A stretch of DNA of 7,163 nucleotides from Armatimonadota bacterium (GCA_014380985.1 JACMIU010000080.1:1-7163), one strand, 5' to 3'. Shown: positions 1 through 5,976, counted from the first letter of the stretch. A program made the numbers and translations. Notes: a model not told the origin generated them from the sequence alone.

Positions 1-861
1 CGTCACGAGCGACGCGCCCGGTGACGGTCGCGGCGCGAACTGCGCGAGAAGCCACCGCGTCTCCGCATCGCGCCCGATAAGCGCGTTCGGCGCGGGCGGC
101 AGATGGGTTTGCATCGGAACGCTTCGCGCCGCCATTGGGGACACTTGCGGAGCGGCAAAAAGGCGCGTGGTTTGCACACTCGGTTCCGCGCCCCAAGACT
201 GAGTGCTATGCTCGGAAAAAGTGCGATACGCCGCATCGGCGGCGGCGCGGTTGCCTTCCGCGAGGTGCGCCTCGATACGAAGACGAAGCGCGGTTTCGCG
301 GTGCGCCTCCAAGCGTTCGACGCGCTCGCACAACCGCAGGGATTTTTGTGGGTTGCCTTGCTCGGTCAGGGCGTCACGGGCAAGCGTTTCCAGCATCGTC
401 AGAACGACGGCATGACGGTAGCGGCGTTCGGCGTCCAAACATTCGTCATTGTAGCCATCGAGCAAGTAACCGTGGTATAAATCGGTAGCGTATTCGGCGG
501 CGTGTAAATCGCCATATGTTTCAAAGCGGCGGGCGGCAACATCGAAATCGCAAACATCGCACCGCACGGTTTCGTGCGACACGCAAAGCATCAATTCCTG
601 ACGGCTCGGCGATTGCAAAGCGTCTGCGCCCGCACCGAGCAGATCGCGCAAATCGGCGAGGGCGCGGCGCAGGTTCACGGCGGCGGTCTCGATGGTAGCG
701 TCCTGCCAGATAGTTTCGGCGAGCAGAGGGCGAGAAACCGGCCTGCCGCCGCACACGGCAAGTAGAGCGAGTACGAGTACCGCCCGTCGGTGGCGCACCG
801 GTTCCAACACATTGCCGCGATACACGGCGGGAGTGCCAAGAAGTTGAATCCGAAGTTCCAT
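1..861 (-). CDS. SARP/BTAD-family transcriptional regulator, 5' part only (cut by the left edge)
   Basis: The frame is open from ATG 861 to base 1 without a stop, giving the first 287 residues. Residues 1-95 look like an OmpR-type winged helix: it opens MELRIQLLGTPAVYRGN, and 43-75 carry the LLAETIW...AAVNLRRALADLR pattern. Residues 100-235 match a BTAD helical domain (DFDVAARRF, YHGYLLDGY, RYRHAVVLTMLETLA). A Pro/Ala-rich linker follows, then LIGRDAETRWLLAQF (261-275) and SLVT at the edge. In AfsR/SARP proteins this is where the NB-ARC/AAA-type NTPase begins, so a P-loop probably lies just outside the window. The start is supported by GGAAAGG on the minus strand (869-875), about 7 nt before ATG, and by an in-frame stop upstream near 928. 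Family members are cytoplasmic DNA-binding activators; the target genes cannot be told. It is not evidently in an operon with the PEP-CTERM gene 119 bp upstream, though it has the same orientation. Confidence 0.88.
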   Translation of the reverse strand, partial: MELRIQLLGTPAVYRGNVLEPVRHRRAVLVLALLAVCGGRPVSRPLLAETIWQDATIETAAVNLRRALADLRDLLGAGADALQSPSRQELMLCVSHETVRCDVCDFDVAARRFETYGDLHAAEYATDLYHGYLLDGYNDECLDAERRYRHAVVLTMLETLARDALTEQGNPQKSLRLCERVERLEAHRETALRLRIEAHLAEGNRAAADAAYRTFSEHSTQSWGAEPSVQTTRLFAAPQVSPMAARSVPMQTHLPPAPNALIGRDAETRWLLAQFAPRPSPGASLVT

Positions 862-894
862 GGCGATACCTTTCCAAACCCTCTCTGCTGGTAA

Positions 895-904
895 CAGTAT
901 ACCG
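895..904 (-). promoter_or_regulatory. Possible -10 region of the SARP gene
   Basis: The minus strand reads CGGTATACTG. TATACT is one base from the TATAAT consensus and lies about 35 nt before the ATG at 861. No good TTGACA-like -35 is visible at 16-18 bp, so this is a weak call. The same 10-mer lies upstream of the minus-strand gene starting at 5976. Confidence 0.25.
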
Positions 905-980
905 ATTCGCCCTCGAAAAGAAGGCGATTAAAGTAAAGAAACGTAGGAGGTGGGAAAGAGGCAAAGCCTTCGCTGTTTCG

Positions 981-1577
981 TCAGGTTTTGTGGTTTTTCC
1001 GACGCCGAGAAATCCCAAGGAAGCAGGCGAACGTACCGACGCATAGTAGTGTAATGGTCGTCGGTTCGGGAACCACCGTGGCGGCAAACGAGAGCGAACC
1101 GTTGAACGCACCGGCGCGACCGGTGGCGGGAGTGCCGGGATCGAGCGGGTTGCCGCGAAACGCATCAATCGCCAGAAAATACGTTCCGGCGGTGGGAAGG
1201 TTCCATGAGCCGCTGACAGTTACTAACTGGTTGTCGGTGTTCGCGCCGATAACTTCCGCCGAGCGCAAACCGTTGCGGTTCACGGTAGTCGTCAGCGAGG
1301 AAAGCAGAAAAAAATCCATGTCCGGGCTTATGTCGGTGTCGTTTGAAGTGAGGTCTAATACGCCGGGAGTTGTGACCGCGAACCGGTAGATAATATCCTG
1401 ATCGTAAATCACCGTGTCGTTCACGGTGGAATAGGTATCAATGTTGTTGGACGCGCCCACGGTCGTGCCGGAGAACGCCAAAATGGAACCGGAGAGCGTT
1501 CCCAAATCGGCGTCGGTTTGCGCCCATGACGTGGTCGCAAGAAAAACAGAAGCAACGAGAAAATAAAACCGAATCAT
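981..1577 (-). CDS. PEP-CTERM exported protein with one PPC-like beta domain
   Basis: A 198-residue secreted or surface protein. Residues 1-19 form a Sec signal peptide (MIRFYFLVASVFLATTSWA, probable cleavage before Q20). Residues 23-167 are a single beta-rich domain with SGTTVGA, DQDIIYRF, DFFLLSSL, AGTYFLAIDA and ATGRAGAFNGSL, resembling bacterial pre-peptidase C-terminal (PPC) folds. The C-terminus is a canonical PEP-CTERM tail: VPEP (169-172), a hydrophobic segment (174-189) and RRRK (191-194). In this family an exosortase recognises the tail; none is in the window. ATG 1577 is preferred over ATGs at 1664 and 1652 in the same frame because GAAGGG (1586-1591) lies 8 nt before it and the signal peptide starts there. 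The domain is clearly paralogous to residues 23-169 of the protein at 5011-5976. It is transcribed divergently from the histidine kinase. No catalytic motif is visible; a structural, adhesive or matrix role is inference. Confidence 0.9.
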   Translation of the reverse strand: MIRFYFLVASVFLATTSWAQTDADLGTLSGSILAFSGTTVGASNNIDTYSTVNDTVIYDQDIIYRFAVTTPGVLDLTSNDTDISPDMDFFLLSSLTTTVNRNGLRSAEVIGANTDNQLVTVSGSWNLPTAGTYFLAIDAFRGNPLDPGTPATGRAGAFNGSLSFAATVVPEPTTITLLCVGTFACFLGISRRRKNHKT

Positions 1578-1585
1578 AGAAAATA

Positions 1586-1591
1586 CCCTTC
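1586..1591 (-). promoter_or_regulatory. Ribosome binding site fixing the start at 1577
   Basis: The minus strand reads GAAGGG, 8 nt before ATG 1577. This supports the shorter reading that begins with the signal peptide, rather than the frame extension to 1664, which would put 29 charged residues ahead of the signal sequence. Confidence 0.7.
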
Positions 1592-1633
1592 GATAAAGGT
1601 ACGGCGATAATGCCGCCCTCCTATATTGTCGGT

Positions 1634-1651
1634 TGATTATCCCTTTAATCA
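1634..1651. promoter_or_regulatory. Inverted repeat, possible activator site upstream of the sigma-54 promoter
   Basis: TGATTA-N6-TAATCA is a perfect dyad with 6-bp arms. It lies roughly 75-90 bp upstream of the transcription start predicted from the -24/-12 element at 1699-1714, a distance at which sigma-54 activators (NtrC-type enhancer-binding proteins) commonly bind. It also lies within the probable leader of the divergent PEP-CTERM gene. Its binding role is inferred from position and symmetry only. Confidence 0.3.
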
Positions 1652-1680
1652 TCACGAAACGCAAACCGCTTTTCGATCGG

Positions 1681-1690
1681 CTTTATACCG
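1681..1690 (-). promoter_or_regulatory. Possible -10 region of the PEP-CTERM gene at 981-1577
   Basis: The minus strand reads CGGTATAAAG. TATAAA is one base from TATAAT and shares CGGTATA with the motifs upstream of the two other minus-strand genes at 861 and 5976. It would give a leader of about 100 nt. No convincing -35 is seen. Confidence 0.22.
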
Positions 1691-1698
1691 AATACACA

Positions 1699-1714
1699 CG
1701 GCACAAAAATTGCA
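1699..1714 (+). promoter_or_regulatory. Sigma-54 (RpoN) -24/-12 promoter for the hybrid histidine kinase
   Basis: The sequence CGGCACAAAAATTGCA matches the RpoN consensus TGGCACG-N4-TTGCW at 10 of 12 specified positions. It has the invariant GG (1700-1701) and GC (1712-1713) with exactly 10 bp between them. Transcription would start near 1725, leaving a leader of about 14 nt that contains GTGAG (1729-1733), 5 nt before ATG 1739. Sigma-54 promoters need an ATP-dependent enhancer-binding activator; none is encoded here. Confidence 0.6.
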
Positions 1715-1738
1715 AGATAATCCTTAACGTGAGAAACT

Positions 1739-4462
1739 ATGTTGGTTAAGCCCTTACAAAAAAATGTCGAACAACGAATCATTGCCGGAGGCATCGTCGT
1801 TTTGCTACTGTTGCTTATCATCGGCTTGCTGGTTGGCGATGCCTCAAGATCACGGAACGCGGTCACAAATCGCGTCGAATACACACAAAAAATACAGCAA
1901 TTGGTAGGTCGGGCGACGACGTTGGTATCCGATACGCAACGATTGGCACAGTCTTACAATGCGGATGGTAACCGGCAACATATGGAAACATATCATAGCA
2001 AGGTTGCCGAGCGCGATCAGGTGATCAAAGACATCGCTTCCCTCACTCAAGAAGATGACAACATTGCCGTCATGCTTTCTTCCTTAGATACGATGCTCTA
2101 CAACACCGATGTTCGTATGCAAAACTCCTTTCCAAATCGTAGTTCGCTCGATATGGTTAAAGAGCATGAGGAGGTTCAGAGGGCGCAGGATCAGTTGGAT
2201 CGTATCAGCAAAGAAGGAAGCCGTGTTTTGCTCGAAATGCAGGAAGCGCACGTGGAGAAGACGAAGAACGTGCGAATTGTTATCATCGTGCTGGGTGCCA
2301 CCGCGTTCCTTTTAACCGGGTTTGTGATTGTCGAGGGCAATCGCGGGCTGAAACTGTATCGAAATACCGCGCTCCAACTACAGCGCACCGAGAACGGCTT
2401 GAACCACGCCCAGCAAATCGCCCATGTCGGCTCGTGGGAGGAGGCGGACGAGAACGGCGAAGGGCGGTGGTGGTCGCCGGAAATGTTCCGACTATTCGGC
2501 TTGCCCGTCGCCGATGAACCGCTCCCGCCCGACGATAGCACCGAACTGATCTACCCGGACGACCGCGAGGCATTTGAACGACTTTTAGCCGAGGTGCGCG
2601 AAACCGGTGTGCCGGGCGCGATGGAACTGCGCGTCACCCGTGCCGATGGCGAGATGCGCTATCTGGAAGTGCGCTGTGAACAGGCGATGCCCGTGGTCTC
2701 CAAGCGCAAGCGACTGATCGGAACCCTGTCCGATATTACCGAGGCGAAACACGCCGAGCAGGAGCGCGAATGGCTCGTACAGGAAGCGGAACGCGCCCGC
2801 GAACTTGCCGAGCGGCAAGCCGTGGAACTGGTACAAACCCGTGACGAAGCCGTCGCCGCGACGCGCATGAAGTCCGAGTTTCTCGCCAACATGAGCCACG
2901 AAATCCGTACCCCGATGAACGGTGTGCTGGGCATGACCGAACTGCTTCTCGCTACCGAACTGACACGCGAACAAAGCGACTACGCCGAAACCGTGCAACG
3001 CTCCGGGCAAACACTGCTCGCGCTACTCAAGGATATTCTCGACTTCTCGAAAATCGAAGCAGGTAAACTCGAAATCGAACGGCTTCCGTTATCCTTGCGC
3101 GAGACCGTGGAAGATGTCACGGTGCTTTTGCGGCAAACGGCGCATGGCAAGCATCTCGAACTCGCGTCGCTAATCACGCACGATATTCCGCACACCGTTC
3201 TGGGGGACGCGATTCGTTTGCGTCAAATCCTCACCAACCTGCTCGGCAACGCCCTCAAGTTCACCGATACCGGCGAAGTCATTGTTTGCGTCACGGTCGA
3301 GGAGCGCACCGACAAAGAAGTCGTTATCCTATTCGCGGTTTCCGATACCGGTATCGGTATCGGCGAATCGGCGCGGGAAAATCTGTTTGAAAGTTTCTCG
3401 CAAGCCGACGGCTCCACCACCCGTCGCTTCGGCGGCACGGGCTTGGGACTGGCGATTTCCAAACAACTTGCCTTGCTGATGGGCGGCAACATCGGTGTCG
3501 AAAGCACGGTGAACGTCGGTAGTACCTTCTGGTTCACGGCGCGTTTCCCCGTCGTGACAAATATAGCCCCCGTCACCGAGGAGGATGCCGCCGAACGCGC
3601 CATCCTATCGGGAAAACGTATCCTGATTGTGGACGACAACACGACGAGTCGGCGCATCTTGGAACTGCAATTAGAACCGTTCGGATGCGAATGCGTCGGT
3701 GTGCCGGACGCGGCGGGGGCGTTCACCCTGCTACGTGACAAAACGCAACCGCCGTTTCATCTTGCCCTGCTCGATTCGGATATGCCCGACATGACCGGAA
3801 CCGAACTCGCCCGCACCCTTCGCACCGACACGACGATACCACCGATGCCGTTCATCCTGCTTTCCATTGGCACGGAGCGCACGGCGCAGGAGCGAAAAAT
3901 GTTCGCGCAGATTTTGGCGAAGCCGGTGCGATTGGCACTGCTCAAAAACACGATCTCATGGGTTTTGAAAACCGGGGGAACCGTTTCCGAGCCGGTTCCT
4001 CTGTCCGAACCGACGCCGGTAGCAACGCCGATGGACTCGCGCCCGCACGTCCTGCTCGCCGAGGATAACTTAATTAACCAAAAAGTGACGCGCATTATGC
4101 TCGAAAAGCGTGGCTACAATGTCACGATTGTCGGCGACGGAGCCGAGGCGTTGCACCATTTGCTCGCTTACCCCTATGACGCGGTGTTGATGGACTGCCA
4201 GATGCCGCAGATGGACGGCTATGCGGCGACGCGGGCATGGCGCGAACACGAACGCGAGATGGCGGAGCCGGGGGCGCACCCCGCGCATCACAAGATGAGC
4301 GAGCGAATACCGATTATCGCGCTGACCGCCGGAGCGATGAGCGAGGACAAGAAAGCCTGTCTTGAAGCGGGAATGGACGATTATTTGACCAAGCCGGTCA
4401 AGGCAGACGATTTGGAAGCCATGTTGCGCCGACATATTCCCGCCGCCGGAGTGCCGCAGTAA
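1739..4462 (+). CDS. Membrane-bound hybrid sensor histidine kinase (helical sensor-PAS-HisKA-HATPase-REC-REC)
   Basis: A 907-residue inner-membrane hybrid kinase. TM1 spans about 16-32, an extracytoplasmic mostly helical sensor region 33-177, and TM2 178-199. A PAS/PAC domain (about 217-336) contains IAHVGSW, YPDDREAF and GTLSDITE. A charged coiled-coil linker (337-378) leads to HisKA with phospho-acceptor His387 in FLANMSHEIRTPMNG. The HATPase has N-box Asn504 (NLLGNALKFT), G1 DTGIGIG (536-542), F-box FESF (550-553) and G2 GGTGLG (565-570). REC1 (about 626-740) keeps D632/D633, D679, S709 and K728. REC2 (about 769-900) keeps E775/D776, D819, T863 and K885, with a slightly long loop at 835-855. 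Both receivers look phosphorylatable. There is no HPt or output domain, so a separate phosphotransfer partner is expected. The first 200 codons are markedly more AT-rich than the rest. The gene sits behind the sigma-54-type promoter at 1699-1714 and opposite a PEP-CTERM gene. The signal sensed is unknown. Confidence 0.95.
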   Translation: MLVKPLQKNVEQRIIAGGIVVLLLLLIIGLLVGDASRSRNAVTNRVEYTQKIQQLVGRATTLVSDTQRLAQSYNADGNRQHMETYHSKVAERDQVIKDIASLTQEDDNIAVMLSSLDTMLYNTDVRMQNSFPNRSSLDMVKEHEEVQRAQDQLDRISKEGSRVLLEMQEAHVEKTKNVRIVIIVLGATAFLLTGFVIVEGNRGLKLYRNTALQLQRTENGLNHAQQIAHVGSWEEADENGEGRWWSPEMFRLFGLPVADEPLPPDDSTELIYPDDREAFERLLAEVRETGVPGAMELRVTRADGEMRYLEVRCEQAMPVVSKRKRLIGTLSDITEAKHAEQEREWLVQEAERARELAERQAVELVQTRDEAVAATRMKSEFLANMSHEIRTPMNGVLGMTELLLATELTREQSDYAETVQRSGQTLLALLKDILDFSKIEAGKLEIERLPLSLRETVEDVTVLLRQTAHGKHLELASLITHDIPHTVLGDAIRLRQILTNLLGNALKFTDTGEVIVCVTVEERTDKEVVILFAVSDTGIGIGESARENLFESFSQADGSTTRRFGGTGLGLAISKQLALLMGGNIGVESTVNVGSTFWFTARFPVVTNIAPVTEEDAAERAILSGKRILIVDDNTTSRRILELQLEPFGCECVGVPDAAGAFTLLRDKTQPPFHLALLDSDMPDMTGTELARTLRTDTTIPPMPFILLSIGTERTAQERKMFAQILAKPVRLALLKNTISWVLKTGGTVSEPVPLSEPTPVATPMDSRPHVLLAEDNLINQKVTRIMLEKRGYNVTIVGDGAEALHHLLAYPYDAVLMDCQMPQMDGYAATRAWREHEREMAEPGAHPAHHKMSERIPIIALTAGAMSEDKKACLEAGMDDYLTKPVKADDLEAMLRRHIPAAGVPQ

Positions 4463-4465
4463 CGT

Positions 4466-4933
4466 CTACTTTTTGCCCATCAGCAACGCGCCCCCGGCGA
4501 GAAGCACGAAACCGGCGATTCTCCAAGCGTTAATCGGTTCTTTGTCGGTTCCGAGCCAGCCGAAGTGTGCCAAAGCGAGCGCGGCAACCTGTTGCCCGAC
4601 CACGGTTGCCGCCAGAATCAGCGCGATATTGCCGCCCCCGGCGTCTTTGGCGAACACCATCACTGTGACCGCGAAGATGCTGAGAACGCCGCCAATCCAT
4701 GCCCACCACGGCAGAGCAGAAACATCCTTCCATTCGTTCTTGCCGGTAATGCCGCTCGCCGCTACCGCGAACATGACAAGACTGCCAATCGCAAACGCGA
4801 TAGCCGTGGTCAGTGCGGGCGAGCCGAGTGAATCTTTGAGGCGGGCATTGGTCGCCACCATCACGCCGGACGCGAGACCACCAAGCAAAACCAGCAGGGG
4901 AATGATTATTTTCACAGTGCGTTGTACCCGCAT
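4466..4933 (-). CDS. YdcZ/DUF606-type DMT-superfamily membrane transporter
   Basis: A 155-residue inner-membrane protein with five predicted membrane helices (about 8-27, 39-61, 76-94, 102-124, 137-153). The pattern follows the YdcZ/DUF606 branch of the drug/metabolite transporter superfamily: N-terminal LLGGLASGVMVATNARLKD, then a helix with VVGQQVAALALAHFGWLG (111-128), and a final RIAGFVLLAGGALLMGKK helix. Length fits these half-size transporters, which usually work as dimers; the substrate is unknown. ATG 4933 is the most upstream start possible, since an in-frame TAG lies two codons before it. The purine stretch GATAGGGG touches the ATG directly, so ribosome-binding spacing is poor; GTG 4915 is the alternative. 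The leader carries the hairpin at 4949-4996. The stop lies 3 bp from the stop of the convergent kinase gene, so the two transcripts probably overlap at their 3' ends. Confidence 0.85.
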   Translation of the reverse strand: MRVQRTVKIIIPLLVLLGGLASGVMVATNARLKDSLGSPALTTAIAFAIGSLVMFAVAASGITGKNEWKDVSALPWWAWIGGVLSIFAVTVMVFAKDAGGGNIALILAATVVGQQVAALALAHFGWLGTDKEPINAWRIAGFVLLAGGALLMGKK

Positions 4934-4948
4934 CCCCTATCGGCAAAC

Positions 4949-4996
4949 CGAAAGCCCGCCCTGCGTCGGTGGCAACCGGCGTAGGGTGGGCTTTCG
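4949..4996. repeat. Long imperfect palindrome (22-bp arms, 4-nt loop)
   Basis: Bases 4949-4970 pair with 4975-4996 around the loop GGCA. The outer part is CGAAAGCCCGCCCT against AGGGTGGGCTTTCG. Read as plus-strand RNA all 22 positions pair, three of them as G-U wobbles; read as minus-strand RNA those three become A-C mismatches. It fills most of the 77-bp gap between the PEP-CTERM stop (5011) and the ydcZ-like ATG (4933), both minus-strand genes. A smaller stem (TCGG-CAAA-CCGA, 4940-4951) overlaps its edge. There is no U-run, so it is not a textbook terminator. It may be a REP-type dispersed palindrome, an mRNA-stabilising or attenuating stem, or both. Confidence 0.75.
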
Positions 4997-5010
4997 CCAC
5001 TTTTCCGCGC

Positions 5011-5976
5011 TTAGTTCGAGCGGCGTTTGCGAACGTGAACCAGCGTTCCTGCCAGCATACCCAGTCCGATGAGGAGCGGCGTGGTCGCTTCGGGAACCGC
5101 GATGCCATTGATCCGATACGCGCCGCCTGCCGCACCGGGCGTCACGGCAAAGTTGGCGGCGGCGAACCCAGTATCGAAGCCGCCTAACGCGAGATAATAG
5201 GTCCCCGCCGCCAAGTTCGCGGGCGCGTTGATCAAGCTTGCCGTGCCGAGACCACTGTCATCGTCAGTGACGACTAACTGACCATTCGAGTTATACAATC
5301 CCAGCTCGGTGTCGAAACCGCTACCATCGGTATTTAACGAAAAACCGCCAATACCACTATAAACAAACGACTGCCAAACCACAGTGCTGGCGGCAAGTGT
5401 ACCGGTGACGCTTCCGCCCGCCGAAAGGAATGCCGCCGTAGAGGGCGGAGGCGGGGGCTGTGAGCCGACAGCGGTAAACGTGAGAGAACCGTTAAACGCT
5501 CCTGCTCGTCCTGTTGCTGGGGTGGTCGCGTTCGCGGGAATGCCGCGCCATGCGTCAATCGCCAAATAATAGGTTCCCGCAGAAAGGATATTCCACGAAC
5601 CGTCTGAACCAACCTGACCAAAGTTGCCAATGGCGGGGATGGCTTCGGCTTGTCGCAATCCGCTCGCGTTCACTGTGGTAGCGAGCGATGAGAGCAGGAA
5701 GAAGTCATTGTCTATTGGGTTGCCCCCGACATCGTTCGTGTCCAGAAATAACGAACCCGGTGTCGCTACGTTGAACTCATAGATGAAATCCTGATCCCAT
5801 ATCGCCGTAGCGTTTCCGGTTGTGTAGGTGTCAATGTCGTTGGTCGCGCCAACGGTGGTGCCGGAAATCGCCACGGGCGAACCGGAAAGAACGGTGCCGA
5901 GATTGGCATCCACTTGGGCATGGGCTACACCGGTCGTCAAAAGACCAACCGCGAGAGCCAAACGAAAATTACGCAT
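5011..5976 (-). CDS. PEP-CTERM-type exported protein with two tandem PPC-like domains
   Basis: A 321-residue secreted protein. The signal peptide is residues 1-20 (MRNFRLALAVGLLTTGVAHA, cleavage before Q21). Domain 1 (23-169) is the same type as in the protein at 981-1577: SGTTVGA, DQDFIYEF, DFFLLSSLATTVN, AGTYYLAIDAWRG, TPATGRAGAFNGSL. A five-proline linker (174-178) leads to domain 2 (about 181-291), with FDTELGLYNSNGQLV, DDDSG and LAAGTYYLALGGFDTG. That pattern resembles the DVUA0089-type domain found in many PEP-CTERM proteins. The tail is VPEATT (294-299), a hydrophobic helix (about 300-313) and RKRR (316-319). The motif reads PEA instead of PEP, otherwise the tail has normal layout. The start is firm: GGAGG (5986-5990) lies 9 nt before ATG. 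It probably has its own promoter in the 149 bp after ctaB. No enzyme motif is seen; a surface or extracellular matrix role is inferred. Confidence 0.9.
   Translation of the reverse strand: MRNFRLALAVGLLTTGVAHAQVDANLGTVLSGSPVAISGTTVGATNDIDTYTTGNATAIWDQDFIYEFNVATPGSLFLDTNDVGGNPIDNDFFLLSSLATTVNASGLRQAEAIPAIGNFGQVGSDGSWNILSAGTYYLAIDAWRGIPANATTPATGRAGAFNGSLTFTAVGSQPPPPPSTAAFLSAGGSVTGTLAASTVVWQSFVYSGIGGFSLNTDGSGFDTELGLYNSNGQLVVTDDDSGLGTASLINAPANLAAGTYYLALGGFDTGFAAANFAVTPGAAGGAYRINGIAVPEATTPLLIGLGMLAGTLVHVRKRRSN

Noticed and set aside
943..952. AGGAGGTGGG on the plus strand, a strong Shine-Dalgarno-like sequence between genes
   Set aside because: No ATG follows at usable distance, and the GTG frame from 950 only yields a short antisense shadow ending inside the first PEP-CTERM gene.
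957..970. Short stem (AGGC-AAA-GCCT) after the first PEP-CTERM gene, considered as a terminator
   Set aside because: Only 4 bp, with no proper U-run in the minus-strand direction.
521..1168. 215-residue minus-strand open frame crossing the SARP and PEP-CTERM genes
   Set aside because: It overlaps two better-supported genes in another frame of the same strand, is very rich in Arg, Ser and Pro, and has no domain pattern; it is a frame shadow of GC-rich coding DNA.
988..1389. 133-residue plus-strand frame inside the first PEP-CTERM gene
   Set aside because: Antisense shadow; the minus strand has signal peptide, domain and sorting tail in order.
1604..1617. GG-N10-GC spacing on the minus strand, a possible sigma-54 site for the first PEP-CTERM gene
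   Set aside because: Only the invariant dinucleotides fit; the flanking bases (GGGCGG and ATCGCC) do not match TGGCAC and TTGC, so chance explains it.
1578..1664. N-terminal extension of the first PEP-CTERM protein to ATG 1664 or 1652
   Set aside because: It would bury the signal peptide behind 29 charged residues, lacks a well-placed ribosome-binding site, and lies within the divergent regulatory region.
4473..5072. 199-residue plus-strand open frame opposite the ydcZ-like gene
   Set aside because: It is the antisense shadow of a gene with clear membrane-transporter features, and it runs through the hairpin and into the end of the neighbouring PEP-CTERM gene.
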